A stretch of 64,000 nucleotides of DNA from Longimicrobiales bacterium. Lineage in GTDB: Bacteria > Gemmatimonadota > Gemmatimonadetes > Longimicrobiales > Gaopeijiaceae. Below are positions 51,974 to 60,629 of this stretch, one piece after another (position 1 is the first letter of the stretch; each line of letters starts with the position of its first letter). The position numbers were made by a program, and so were the translations under genes. The stretch covers positions 3,442,576 to 3,506,575 of the forward strand of contig OX639991.1 in NCBI GenBank assembly GCA_951828585.1. Direction: 5' to 3'. Below the pieces are notes generated by a model. It searched no databases, was not told where the DNA came from, and saw only the letters and a program-made list of their open reading frames with translations.

Positions 51974-53764
51974 ATGAAGTTGCCCTCGCTGGACCAGCTG
52001 ATTGCGTCGGCGGCATCTGTCCTGCGCCGGTTTCCCGAAGTCGTCGTTTGCGCGGTGGTGGCGGGTTGCGCAGCAGTATCGGCCGTGGGTTTGGAGACGA
52101 TCGGTTTCTCAGCCAGGCTGGCGTTCACGTCCACGCTGGGACTACCGCTCTTCATCACCCTCACGCTGGTGAGCGAGCGGCGAGGTTGGGCGCCCCGTTT
52201 GCGCTGGGTGGCCGCCGCCCTGGGCGCAGCTCTGCTCGTCTTCCTCTACTATCGCCTGCGCCCCTGGGACAATGAAGCCCTGGGCCAGCGGTTCGGTCAC
52301 CTGCTCCTCACCTTTCACCTGGCGGTAAGCGTAGTGCCTTACCTGGGGTTCACCGCTTCCCACGGGTTCTGGCAGTACAACCGGGTCCTCTTCTTTAGGT
52401 TCCTCCTGGCGACGCTCTATTCGCTGGTGCTCTTCGTGGGGCTCGCGCTGGCCCTGGTCGCCGTCGACAACCTGCTCGGCGTCGAGGTCCCCGACCTGCA
52501 CTATCCGCGCCTCTTCTTCCTGATCGCCTTCTTCTTCCATCCGGTCCACTTCCTGGCCGGCGTTCCGGCCGACTTCGAGGAGCTGGAGCTGAGCCGCTAC
52601 TACCCCGGGGCGCTCAGGGTGCTTTGCCAGTTCGTCATGCTCCCGCTTGTGGCGGTCTACGTCACGATTCTGACGCTCTACCTGGGCAGGATCGTTGTGA
52701 CGGGTACCTGGCCGAGCGGTTGGACAGGTTACCTGGTCTCCTGCCTCGCCGTTGCGGGGATCTTCTCGCTGCTGGTGGCCTACCCGGAGCGCATCGGGGG
52801 GAAGAAGGAGTGGATCGACCGCTATGCGCTGGCCTTCTGGATCGCGATCGTACCGGCGTCCGTGATGGCGCTGCTTGCGCTGTGGCAGCGCATCGAACAA
52901 TACGGAATCACGGAGAGACGGTATCTGCTCGGGGTCCTGGCGGTGTGGCTGGGGGCGATGGCGCTGCACCGCGTGATCACACGCAGCCGCGACATCAAGG
53001 GCATTCCCATGACGCTCACGATCATCGGCGTGGTCACCTTCGTGGGGCCGTGGTCGGCCTACGCGTTGGCGGAGCGGAGCCAGGCGGGGCGGGTGGAGGA
53101 GATTCTGGCCGCGCACGGGGGGCTGGTGGATGGGCGGGTGGGGGCCGAGGCGGTTGAGATTCCGTATGACGAATGGGAGCAGGTCGAGGAGGCGGTGGGC
53201 TACCTGATCGACAGTCACGGGACCGGGGCGGTGGAGGGGTGGATCGGGGATGACGAGCTCGTGCTCTCGGACGAGTCCGGCGCACCGCTCGACCGGGACG
53301 AGCGCATTGAGCGGGCCGTCGAGGCGCTGCGCGTGCTGCCGGAGCCTCGGGAGCGACCCGTGGAGATCGAGGCTCAGGGCCGGGGGGCACCGCTGCCCGT
53401 CGACGGGTTCGATATGGCGATCGTGGCCAACGCAACCGGGTCGGCCAGGGTGGAGGACGAGGACCTCCGCTTCCGGCTCTCGGAAGACGGCACCGAGGTG
53501 GTCATGCGCCTGGGCGGCGGGGAGCAGGGGCGCGCCTCGCTTCTTCCCCTGATCGAAATGGCCGAAGCGCGGTCGCGGTTCCTGGACCGGTCGGAGGAGT
53601 TGGAAGTTCCCCGGGCCTCGATGACCCTCGAAGTGGATGGCAAGCGGCTCTCGGCGCGGCTGGTGCTCGAGAGCCTGCGGCTGCGGCGTCGCGAAGGCCG
53701 CTTGGTGGCCACCGACTTCGACCTCGACGCCGTGCTGTTGCGGTGGGAAGCGGGGGTACCCTGA
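51974..53764 (+). CDS. DUF4153-type multi-pass membrane protein
   Basis: The 596-residue product has about ten TM helices in its first 365 residues, including the DUF4153-like block FLLATLYSLVLFVGLALALVAVDNLLG (shortened: FLLATLYSLVLFVGLALALV), then HPVHFLAGVPADFEELE. Its last 220 residues are soluble, with an alternating charged pattern and no TM. Function is unknown; family members sit in the inner membrane. It starts 45 bases after the peptidase stop, and a roughly 50-bp gap separates it from deoA. Confidence 0.8.
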   Translation: MKLPSLDQLIASAASVLRRFPEVVVCAVVAGCAAVSAVGLETIGFSARLAFTSTLGLPLFITLTLVSERRGWAPRLRWVAAALGAALLVFLYYRLRPWDNEALGQRFGHLLLTFHLAVSVVPYLGFTASHGFWQYNRVLFFRFLLATLYSLVLFVGLALALVAVDNLLGVEVPDLHYPRLFFLIAFFFHPVHFLAGVPADFEELELSRYYPGALRVLCQFVMLPLVAVYVTILTLYLGRIVVTGTWPSGWTGYLVSCLAVAGIFSLLVAYPERIGGKKEWIDRYALAFWIAIVPASVMALLALWQRIEQYGITERRYLLGVLAVWLGAMALHRVITRSRDIKGIPMTLTIIGVVTFVGPWSAYALAERSQAGRVEEILAAHGGLVDGRVGAEAVEIPYDEWEQVEEAVGYLIDSHGTGAVEGWIGDDELVLSDESGAPLDRDERIERAVEALRVLPEPRERPVEIEAQGRGAPLPVDGFDMAIVANATGSARVEDEDLRFRLSEDGTEVVMRLGGGEQGRASLLPLIEMAEARSRFLDRSEELEVPRASMTLEVDGKRLSARLVLESLRLRRREGRLVATDFDLDAVLLRWEAGVP

Positions 53765-53813
53765 GCGGGGGCTGCTGGGGGGTGGGCGCGGTGGGTCGGG
53801 ACGGAGAGGGGCC

Positions 53814-55136
53814 GTGAGGACGCGGGTCATTCCGCAGCAGGTGATCGCCCGCAAGCGCGACGGACACACTCTGTCCGCGCAGGAGCTGGAAGGGCTCCTA
53901 GAGGACTACCTCGACGGGCACGTGGGCGACGATCAGATGGCCGCGTTCCTCATGGCGGTGTACTTCAAGGGGCTCGACGACGAGGAACTGGACGTCCTGG
54001 TCGAGGTCATGCTGCACTCGGGCGAGGTGCTGGATAGGGGTGGGGCGGGGGCGCCGCGCGTGGACAAGCACTCGACGGGCGGGGTGGGGGACAAGGTCTC
54101 GCTGGTGCTCGCGCCGCTCGCGGCCGAGCTGGGGCTGGTGGTTCCGATGATGTCGGGCAGGGGGCTGGGCCACACGGGTGGCACCCTCGACAAGCTCGAG
54201 TCGATCCCCGGATTCGAAACCCGCATTTCGCTGGCCCGCTTCGACCGCATCCTGGGCGACGTCGGGTGCGCCATGATCGGCCAGACAGAGGAGATCGCAC
54301 CACTCGACCGCAAGCTCTATGCACTGCGCGACGTCACCGGCACGGTGCCTTCGCTGCCACTGATCACGGCGTCGATCATGTCGAAGAAGCTGGCCGAGAG
54401 CCTCGACGGACTGGTGCTCGACGTGAAGGTGGGCGAAGGCGCATTCCTGTCACGAATCGAGGATGCGCGCGCCCTGGCTCGCGCGATGGTTGGTGTCGGA
54501 GCCGCGCGGGGACTCGTGGTGACCGCGGTGCTGACCGCGATGGACCGGCCCCTGGGCAAGACAATCGGCAACGCGCTGGAGGTCCGCGAAGCGGTGGATT
54601 GCCTGGCGGGAGGGGGACCTGGGGACCTGCGCGAAGTGGTGACGGAGCTGGCCGCCGAGATGTCACTGGCGGGTGGCCTGGTCCCCGATCTGGGCGAGGG
54701 TCGCGGACGCGCGGCGGAGGTGCTGGCGGGGGGTGGGGCGTTGGCGCGCTTTGAAAGGCTGGTGGCGGCGCAAGGCGGCACGCTGGCGTTGTCCGGAGAC
54801 GGGTATGGCCTGCCGGCGGCTCCCGTGACCAGGGTTGTCGCCGCCAACAGGACCGGGGTGGTCGCGCGCATCGATCCTCATGCGCTGGGGTACGGGGTCA
54901 TTCCCATGGGTGGGGGAAGGACGCGCCAGGATCAGGAGATCGACCCGCGGGTCGGGTTTGAACTGCGGGTCAGGGTCGGCGACCGGGTTTCGCGCGGCGA
55001 TCCGTTGGCCGTCGTCCACGGCGCCTCGAAGGACGACCTGTTCATCGGGGCGCGGGTGATCCACGAGGCGGTCACGGTGGCGGGCGGCTCTGAAACGGCT
55101 CCGCTGCGGCTGGTGTTGGAGCGAGTCACGGCCTGA
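53814..55136 (+). CDS. Thymidine/pyrimidine-nucleoside phosphorylase
   Basis: The 440-residue product matches the DeoA/Pdp family: VIPQQVIARKRDGHTLSAQEL at the start, KHSTGGVGDKVSLVLAPL (phosphate site), MMSGRGLGHTGGTLDKLESI, and the C-terminal swivel domain. It cleaves pyrimidine nucleosides with phosphate to base and pentose 1-phosphate. GTG 53814 is chosen because GGAG lies 7 bases upstream and the family begins here. Whether it is thymidine-specific (deoA) or broad (pdp) cannot be told. Confidence 0.92.
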   Translation: MRTRVIPQQVIARKRDGHTLSAQELEGLLEDYLDGHVGDDQMAAFLMAVYFKGLDDEELDVLVEVMLHSGEVLDRGGAGAPRVDKHSTGGVGDKVSLVLAPLAAELGLVVPMMSGRGLGHTGGTLDKLESIPGFETRISLARFDRILGDVGCAMIGQTEEIAPLDRKLYALRDVTGTVPSLPLITASIMSKKLAESLDGLVLDVKVGEGAFLSRIEDARALARAMVGVGAARGLVVTAVLTAMDRPLGKTIGNALEVREAVDCLAGGGPGDLREVVTELAAEMSLAGGLVPDLGEGRGRAAEVLAGGGALARFERLVAAQGGTLALSGDGYGLPAAPVTRVVAANRTGVVARIDPHALGYGVIPMGGGRTRQDQEIDPRVGFELRVRVGDRVSRGDPLAVVHGASKDDLFIGARVIHEAVTVAGGSETAPLRLVLERVTA

Positions 55137-55197
55137 TCGTGGGACGGGAGCCGGCAATGCTCCCCGGCGGGACCCGTGTCGGGCCCCAAAATGGCTT

Positions 55198-55425
55198 TCA
55201 GGCCTTCAATATCCTGTAGAGAATCCGTTCGTCGTCGAGCGCCTGGGCGAGTTCGTCGGCACGGTGCACCGGCGTCCGCAGGGCGACGCCGCAACGAGCC
55301 CCTCCGTCCGGCGGCGCGGGGACCACCTCGGCGGGAATCGCCTGATCCAGGGCGACATCCTCGGCCCACATGGCGTGGTGCGTAGTCTCGAAGACGAAGG
55401 TGCGGGTGGGAGATTCGTCGGTCAT
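55198..55425 (-). CDS. DUF3343 (putative Se/S-carrier-like) protein
   Basis: The 75-residue product has the DUF3343 pattern: FVFETTHHAMWAEDVALDQAI, then VPAPPDGGARCGVALRTPV with the conserved Cys. Members are small TusA- or SirA-like carrier candidates whose role is unproved. ATG 55425 with GGAA just before it is preferred over GTG 55434. It begins 21 bases after the penicillin-binding protein stop and is probably in its transcript. Confidence 0.75.
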   Translation of the reverse strand: MTDESPTRTFVFETTHHAMWAEDVALDQAIPAEVVPAPPDGGARCGVALRTPVHRADELAQALDDERILYRILKA

Positions 55426-55446
55426 GGCTTCCACGGCTGTTGCGGG

Positions 55447-57615
55447 TTACGGGGTACGGTGGGGCGTGGTGCTTCGGCGCCTGGCGGCGTCGCAGTATTC
55501 CGTGGGTTCGGTTCCCGGCAGAAAGAGCTCGTCGTAGGCGTCCCCGGCCGGACACCACCTGGATGCCAGCAGGCCGGTGATGCCGTCGACTCGGAGGGTG
55601 ATGAGGCCGTCGGGGATCGGCCATGGCTCGGGGATGGGGAGGAGGGGGGCGGACTGTTCGCCGTAGCCGGCACCGTTCGTCCCGTCATCCGCGGCGCCGA
55701 GATGGCCGTAGTACACGCGCTTCATGAATTCGCCCCAGACCGGGGAAGCAAGGCCTCCGCCCGAGGCCCGCGGAACAATCGACTCCGGGAGGTCCATGCC
55801 GAACCAGACCGCGGCGGCCAGGTTGGGTGTAAACCCGAGGAACCACACGTCGCGGAATTCGTCGGTCGTGCCGGTCTTGCCGGCGGCCGGAACTTCTCCG
55901 GGCAGCCCGGCGGTAATCCGGATCCCGTTGTAACCGGTTCCCTGCGACACCACGTCTTCCATGAGCGACACGGTGAGCCGGGCCGTGAGCGAGTCCAGCG
56001 CCCGGGTGCGTTCCGGCTGGGGTTCCCAGAGGAATTCCCCATCGGCGCTCTCCACCCTGAGGATCGGGAAGGGGCGCACCCTCGTTCCCAGCGTGGCAAG
56101 GGCGGAATACGCCTCCAGCATCTGGAGCGGAATCACCTCGGCCGCCCCGATCGCGCTCGACTCATACGGCTCGACCTCCGTCCGGAGACCGAGTTGGCGG
56201 GCGACCTGGGCCACCGATTCCAGGCCGACCGTCATCCCCAGCCTGATCGCAACCGTGTTGATCGACTTGCGAAATGCACGGCGAATGATGATGGGCCCCA
56301 GGAACTCCTCTTCGTAGTTGCTGGGCTTCCACAGCGTGCCGTCGGGCTGCTCCAGGACGATCGGTGCGTCCACGATGATTTCGGTAGCCGGAATCCCGCT
56401 TTCCAGCGCCGTCGCGTACACGAACGGCTTGAAGGATGACCCGGCCGGCCGCAAGGCGTCGGTGGCCCGGTTGAACTTCGAGTGCACGTAGTCGCGCCCT
56501 CCGATCATGGCCCGCACGTGGCCCGTCGCCGGGTCGATCGCGACGAACATCCCCTGCACGTAGGGGATCTCGGTAATGTTGAACGTGTCCTTCTCTTCGG
56601 AGAATTCCTGGTAGGTGGGGTGCTGGAATCCGGGCCGCTCCTCGATTCGCGTCCAGCCCGCCTCCATGGCCGCCTGGGCCGCTGCCTGCATCTCCAGATC
56701 GAGGGTCGTATAGACCTTCAGGCCGGCGGTGTAGAGCTTGCTCCCGAAACGATCGTCCAGGATCTTCCGCACCCACTCCACGAAATAGGGCGCCTGAACG
56801 GTGACATTCCTGGCACGCACGAGTGGCACCGGCTCGGCTTTCCACCGCTCCGCCTCTTCCCCGGTCAGGTATTCCTCCTGTGCCATGAGGTCGAGCACCA
56901 GGTTTCTGCGCCCCGTCGCGGCGTCCGGATCGTTGAGGGGACTGTACCGCTCGGGCCGGTTCGCGATCGCTGCCAGGAGGGCGGCCTCGGCGGGGTTCAT
57001 GTCGATCGCGTTCTTGCCAAAATAGTTGCGAGACGCTGTCTGAAGTCCATACCAGCCATGGGCATACCCGATTTGGTTCATGTATGCCTCGATGATCTGG
57101 TCCTTTGAGTAAGCCTCCTCCAGGGCCAGCGCGACCTGCCACTCCTTGAGCTTGCGGAGCACCCGCTTCTCGAAGCCTATGCGGTCGGTGAACATGTTGC
57201 GCGCGAGTTGCTGCGTGATGGTGCTGCCCCCCGCACCGGACAGGGAACGCGTCTTGAGCACCCCCAGCCCGGCTCGCGTGATGCCCTTCCAGTCCAGTCC
57301 GCCGTGCGAGTAGAAGCGCCGGTCCTCGATGGCGATGAAGGCCTGGGGGACATGGGGCGGAAGGCTGGCGAGCGCGACCGGAGTGCGGCGCTCCAGTCCG
57401 ATCTCGCTGACCAGGGTGGAATCGCGCGCGTAGATCTTGCTGGTCTGCTGCGGCTCGTAGGTATAGATCTGGGCAATGGAGGGGCAGTCCGCGCACAGGT
57501 TCCTCCAGGCACCCACGGCGAGTCCGGTGCCGCCCGCGACCAGGAATACGAGCGCGAACCAGACCCAGCGGGGGATCCGTACCCTTCGCAACTTGCCCAG
57601 CGTTGCCCTCAACAC
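55447..57615 (-). CDS. Penicillin-binding protein 1A type (transglycosylase/transpeptidase)
   Basis: The 722-residue bifunctional class A PBP has a cytoplasmic N-tail and TM helix (VWFALVFLVAGGTGLAVGA), a GT51 glycosyltransferase with AIEDRRFYSHGG and GGSTITQQLARN, and a transpeptidase with SSFK, the SxN motif in RKSINT and KTGTTDEF. It polymerises and crosslinks peptidoglycan. GTG 57615 is the first plausible start. It is divergent from aroB, with 273 bp between them that hold no gene. The C-terminus has three Cys in a short tail (WCPAGD; EYCDAA). Confidence 0.93.
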   Translation of the reverse strand: MLRATLGKLRRVRIPRWVWFALVFLVAGGTGLAVGAWRNLCADCPSIAQIYTYEPQQTSKIYARDSTLVSEIGLERRTPVALASLPPHVPQAFIAIEDRRFYSHGGLDWKGITRAGLGVLKTRSLSGAGGSTITQQLARNMFTDRIGFEKRVLRKLKEWQVALALEEAYSKDQIIEAYMNQIGYAHGWYGLQTASRNYFGKNAIDMNPAEAALLAAIANRPERYSPLNDPDAATGRRNLVLDLMAQEEYLTGEEAERWKAEPVPLVRARNVTVQAPYFVEWVRKILDDRFGSKLYTAGLKVYTTLDLEMQAAAQAAMEAGWTRIEERPGFQHPTYQEFSEEKDTFNITEIPYVQGMFVAIDPATGHVRAMIGGRDYVHSKFNRATDALRPAGSSFKPFVYATALESGIPATEIIVDAPIVLEQPDGTLWKPSNYEEEFLGPIIIRRAFRKSINTVAIRLGMTVGLESVAQVARQLGLRTEVEPYESSAIGAAEVIPLQMLEAYSALATLGTRVRPFPILRVESADGEFLWEPQPERTRALDSLTARLTVSLMEDVVSQGTGYNGIRITAGLPGEVPAAGKTGTTDEFRDVWFLGFTPNLAAAVWFGMDLPESIVPRASGGGLASPVWGEFMKRVYYGHLGAADDGTNGAGYGEQSAPLLPIPEPWPIPDGLITLRVDGITGLLASRWCPAGDAYDELFLPGTEPTEYCDAARRRSTTPHRTP

Positions 57616-57851
57616 CGTCGCGTCGTCTCCCGATTGCGGATTCTCGTCTCGGGGCCGCGTATCTGCAATTGCCAGCGCGCCGCAGCGCGGCCGCGGCCCG
57701 GAGCCAGGCGGTCTCCCGCGCGGACTGCGGCGCCCGTTTCAATTTATCACCATTTGCAGACGGCAGAGTGCGGCCCTCCGCCCGGTCGGCTCAGTTCGTG
57801 CAGCCGGCCCCGGGACAAGAGGGCGCTCCGCCGCGCGCACCTGGCCTCATC

Positions 57852-57857
57852 TTGACA
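57852..57857 (+). promoter_or_regulatory. Perfect -35 box before aroB
   Basis: TTGACA at 57852-57857 lies 31 bases before the aroB GTG. With a 17-bp spacer the -10 would be the poor CCTGCT (57875-57880), and transcription would start at or next to the GTG, giving a leaderless message. No ribosome site precedes the GTG, which fits that reading. Confidence 0.4.
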
Positions 57858-57888
57858 ACGACCCCGCGGCGGTGCCTGCTTCGTTACT

Positions 57889-58998
57889 GTGCGAAATCCA
57901 CGCTACAGCGAAGTGCTCGTCGCTTCCCTCTCCGGCGACTATCCGGTCCGAGTGGGGAGCGGGGTGCGCGCCCTCCTTTCCGAAACCATGGCCGGCGCGG
58001 CACCCTCGGGACGTTGCGCCCTGATCACCGACGACAACGTCGACGCGCTCTGGGGCCGCGAGGTCGCGGGGTCGCTGACCGCCGGGGGCATCGATGTGGT
58101 GGCAGCCTCCTTCCCGGCCGGAGAAGCGCACAAGACGCGCGAGACCTGGACCGCGCTGACCGATGTGCTGATGGAGTCCGGGCTGGGGCGCGACAGCTGC
58201 GTGGTTTCGCTTGGGGGAGGGGTGGTGGGGGACGTGGCCGGTTTCGTTGCGGCGACATTCCTTCGCGGCGTCCCCTTCATCCAGGTGCCCACGACAACCC
58301 TTGCCATGATCGACGCGTCGGTGGGGGGGAAGACGGGGGTCGATCACCCCGCCGGCAAGAATCTGGTGGGGGCCTTTCATGCCCCGGTGGCCGTCTTGGC
58401 GGATCCGGACTTTCTCGGCACCCTGGAGGCTGGCGTCCGTGCCGAGGGGTTCGCCGAGGCGATCAAGCACGGGGTGATCCTGGACACCGGCTACGCGGAT
58501 TGGCTCGCGGCGCACGCGGTGTCACTGCTCGCCGACGACCCGGAAAGGGTGGAACGGGCCGTCCGTCGCTCGGTGGAGATCAAGGCCGCCGTCGTGTCCG
58601 CGGACGAGTTCGAAGCGGGCCGGCGCCAGATCCTGAACCTGGGGCACACCGTGGGCCACGCCGTCGAACTGAGTTCGGGGTACACGCTGCCCCACGGGCA
58701 CGCGGTCGCGGTGGGGCTGGTGGCGGAGGCCCGGATCGGCGAGGCTTTGGGCGTGACGGCCCGGGGCACCGCCGAGGAGGTCCGAAGACTGGTGCGGGCC
58801 TTCGGTCTGCCCGACTTTGATGCGGGGCTCCTGCGGCCCGGGCACCTGACCGGTCTGATGGCGCGGGACAAAAAGACGCGGTCCGGGGTAGTGCATATCG
58901 TGCGCCTGCTTGAAGTTGGGCGCGTAGGTGAAGGGGACGGGACGACCATCCCGGTCCCGGATGAAGATCTTGTCCGTATCATGAAGGGTTGGTCCTGA
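57889..58998 (+). CDS. aroB: 3-dehydroquinate synthase
   Basis: The 369-residue product has the AroB signatures: NAD-binding SLGGGVVGDVAGFVAATFLRGV, PTTTLAMIDASVGGKTGVDHP, KNLVGAFHAP, the metal ligands Glu in GFAEAIKHG and His in LNLGHTVGHA and LPHGHAVAVG. It closes DAHP to 3-dehydroquinate in the shikimate pathway. GTG 57889 is the best start; no upstream ribosome site is seen. The stop shares a base with the next ATG (TGATG), so it is coupled to the acyl-CoA synthetase. Confidence 0.94.
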   Translation: MRNPRYSEVLVASLSGDYPVRVGSGVRALLSETMAGAAPSGRCALITDDNVDALWGREVAGSLTAGGIDVVAASFPAGEAHKTRETWTALTDVLMESGLGRDSCVVSLGGGVVGDVAGFVAATFLRGVPFIQVPTTTLAMIDASVGGKTGVDHPAGKNLVGAFHAPVAVLADPDFLGTLEAGVRAEGFAEAIKHGVILDTGYADWLAAHAVSLLADDPERVERAVRRSVEIKAAVVSADEFEAGRRQILNLGHTVGHAVELSSGYTLPHGHAVAVGLVAEARIGEALGVTARGTAEEVRRLVRAFGLPDFDAGLLRPGHLTGLMARDKKTRSGVVHIVRLLEVGRVGEGDGTTIPVPDEDLVRIMKGWS

Positions 58999-60623
58999 TG
59001 GATCCAGAGGGAGGGGTCACGCCCCGGACGATCAACGCGATCCTGGCCTACCGGGCGGCCGGGGACCCCGCCGCGCCGTACCTGCGCACCAACGACGCCG
59101 TTCTGTCGTTCGGCGAGGTGGACGACCAGGCCGAGGCGCTGGCCGCATCGCTGGCGAATCTCGGGATCGGCCCGGGGGACAGGATCGCCCTGGTGCTTCC
59201 GGCGTGGCCCGAGTTCGCAGTATCCGTCTTCGCCGCCGCCAGGATCGGAGCGCTCGTCGTTCCTGTGGACCCGCGTCTCCGGCTCCCCGAACTCCGGTAC
59301 GCGCTCAGGCACTCGGGAGCGGCGTGCGCGGTCTCGGCCGAGAACGCCTACGGCATCGATTATCTTCAGATCTTCGAGGATTTTCTGGTCGAACTGCCGG
59401 CGCTCCGCCACCTGGTCACGGTGGGCGAAGAGGATCTCTGGTACGACGACCGGATCTTCCAGTGGGAGGATTGTCTGTCGGCCGGGGTGGGCCGCGATTT
59501 CGACGCACCGGCAGCGGCGCCCGAAGACCCCTTCGCCATCCTGTACACCTCGGGCACCTCCGGCAAACCGCGCGGAGTCGAGCTCACGCACTCCAATCTC
59601 CTGCACGCCGCCGCCGAAACCGCCCGCGCCATCGGCCTTGCTCCCGGCGACGTCGTGGCGGGGGTGAGCGCACTGCACCACGTCTTCGGGCTGAGCCCCG
59701 GGTTGCTGGGGACGGCGCTCAGCGGTGCCGCTCTCGTGCTCCGCGACCACGACGATCCCGGCGATACCCTGGCGGCGGCCAGGCGTCACGGCGCCACCGT
59801 CCAGTACGGTGTGCCCACCGACTTCACCACCCTGCTGCGACAGGTTGAAGCGGAGGGCGGAACCCCGCCGATGCTGCGCCTCTGCCTGTCGTCCGGCGCC
59901 CCGATGAGCGACGATCTCGCACGCCGGATCGAGGCGTCGCTGGGGGTGCCGCTCGTGATCGCCTACTCCCTGACCGAGGCGGCGTCCACCTTGTCGATGT
60001 CCCGACCCGACGACCCGGCCCGGAAACGACTCTTCACCGTGGGCCGTCCCGTCGGCGGCACCGAGGTGCGGGTAAGAGAGCGCGACGGCACGACCCTGCC
60101 GCGGGAGAGCGTGGGCGAGATCGCGGTTCGGGGTCCCGGCCTGATGCGCGGCTACTACCGCCAGCCGCTCGAAACGGCCGCCGCGACCGACCCGGACGGG
60201 TATCTGCGCACCGGTGACCTGGGGATGGTGGACGAGGACGGATACCTGCACGTTGTGGGACGGCGCGAGGACGTGGTCAATCGGGGCGGCTTCAAGGTGC
60301 ACCCCAGGGAGGTGGAAGACCGGATCATGGCGCATCCGGCCGTGTACAGGGCCGCGGTGGTGGGCGTTCCCGACGAGATTCTCGGGGAGGCGATCTGCGC
60401 CTGCGTGGTCCGGGTGGAAGGAGGTGTGGTGACCGAACCGGAGATCCAGGGGTGGAGCGCGGCGACGCTTGCCGGATACAAGATCCCCGATCTTGTTAGC
60501 TTCATGGACGAACTTCCCCTTACCGACACTGGCACGGTAAGGCGGCGCGAGTTGGCCCGCCACGTTTCGGCGACGCCCCCGCACGCTCCCGCCGAGCGTA
60601 GCCAGGCGACGATTGAAGACTGA
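58998..60623 (+). CDS. Acyl-CoA synthetase (AMP-dependent)
   Basis: The 541-residue ANL-superfamily ligase shows the P-loop YTSGTSGKPRGVELTH, then HHVFGLSPG, AYSLTEAAST, the DGYLRTGDLG hinge, GRREDVVNRGGFKVHP and a final catalytic Lys region GYKIPDLVSFMDELPLTDTGTVRR. It activates a carboxylic acid via the acyl-AMP. Substrate class is open (medium/long-chain or aromatic acids); the gene sits apart from the CoA genes at 34-39 kb. It overlaps the aroB stop by one base, so co-expression with the shikimate enzyme is implied. Confidence 0.9.
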   Translation: MDPEGGVTPRTINAILAYRAAGDPAAPYLRTNDAVLSFGEVDDQAEALAASLANLGIGPGDRIALVLPAWPEFAVSVFAAARIGALVVPVDPRLRLPELRYALRHSGAACAVSAENAYGIDYLQIFEDFLVELPALRHLVTVGEEDLWYDDRIFQWEDCLSAGVGRDFDAPAAAPEDPFAILYTSGTSGKPRGVELTHSNLLHAAAETARAIGLAPGDVVAGVSALHHVFGLSPGLLGTALSGAALVLRDHDDPGDTLAAARRHGATVQYGVPTDFTTLLRQVEAEGGTPPMLRLCLSSGAPMSDDLARRIEASLGVPLVIAYSLTEAASTLSMSRPDDPARKRLFTVGRPVGGTEVRVRERDGTTLPRESVGEIAVRGPGLMRGYYRQPLETAAATDPDGYLRTGDLGMVDEDGYLHVVGRREDVVNRGGFKVHPREVEDRIMAHPAVYRAAVVGVPDEILGEAICACVVRVEGGVVTEPEIQGWSAATLAGYKIPDLVSFMDELPLTDTGTVRRRELARHVSATPPHAPAERSQATIED

Positions 60624-60629
60624 ACACAC

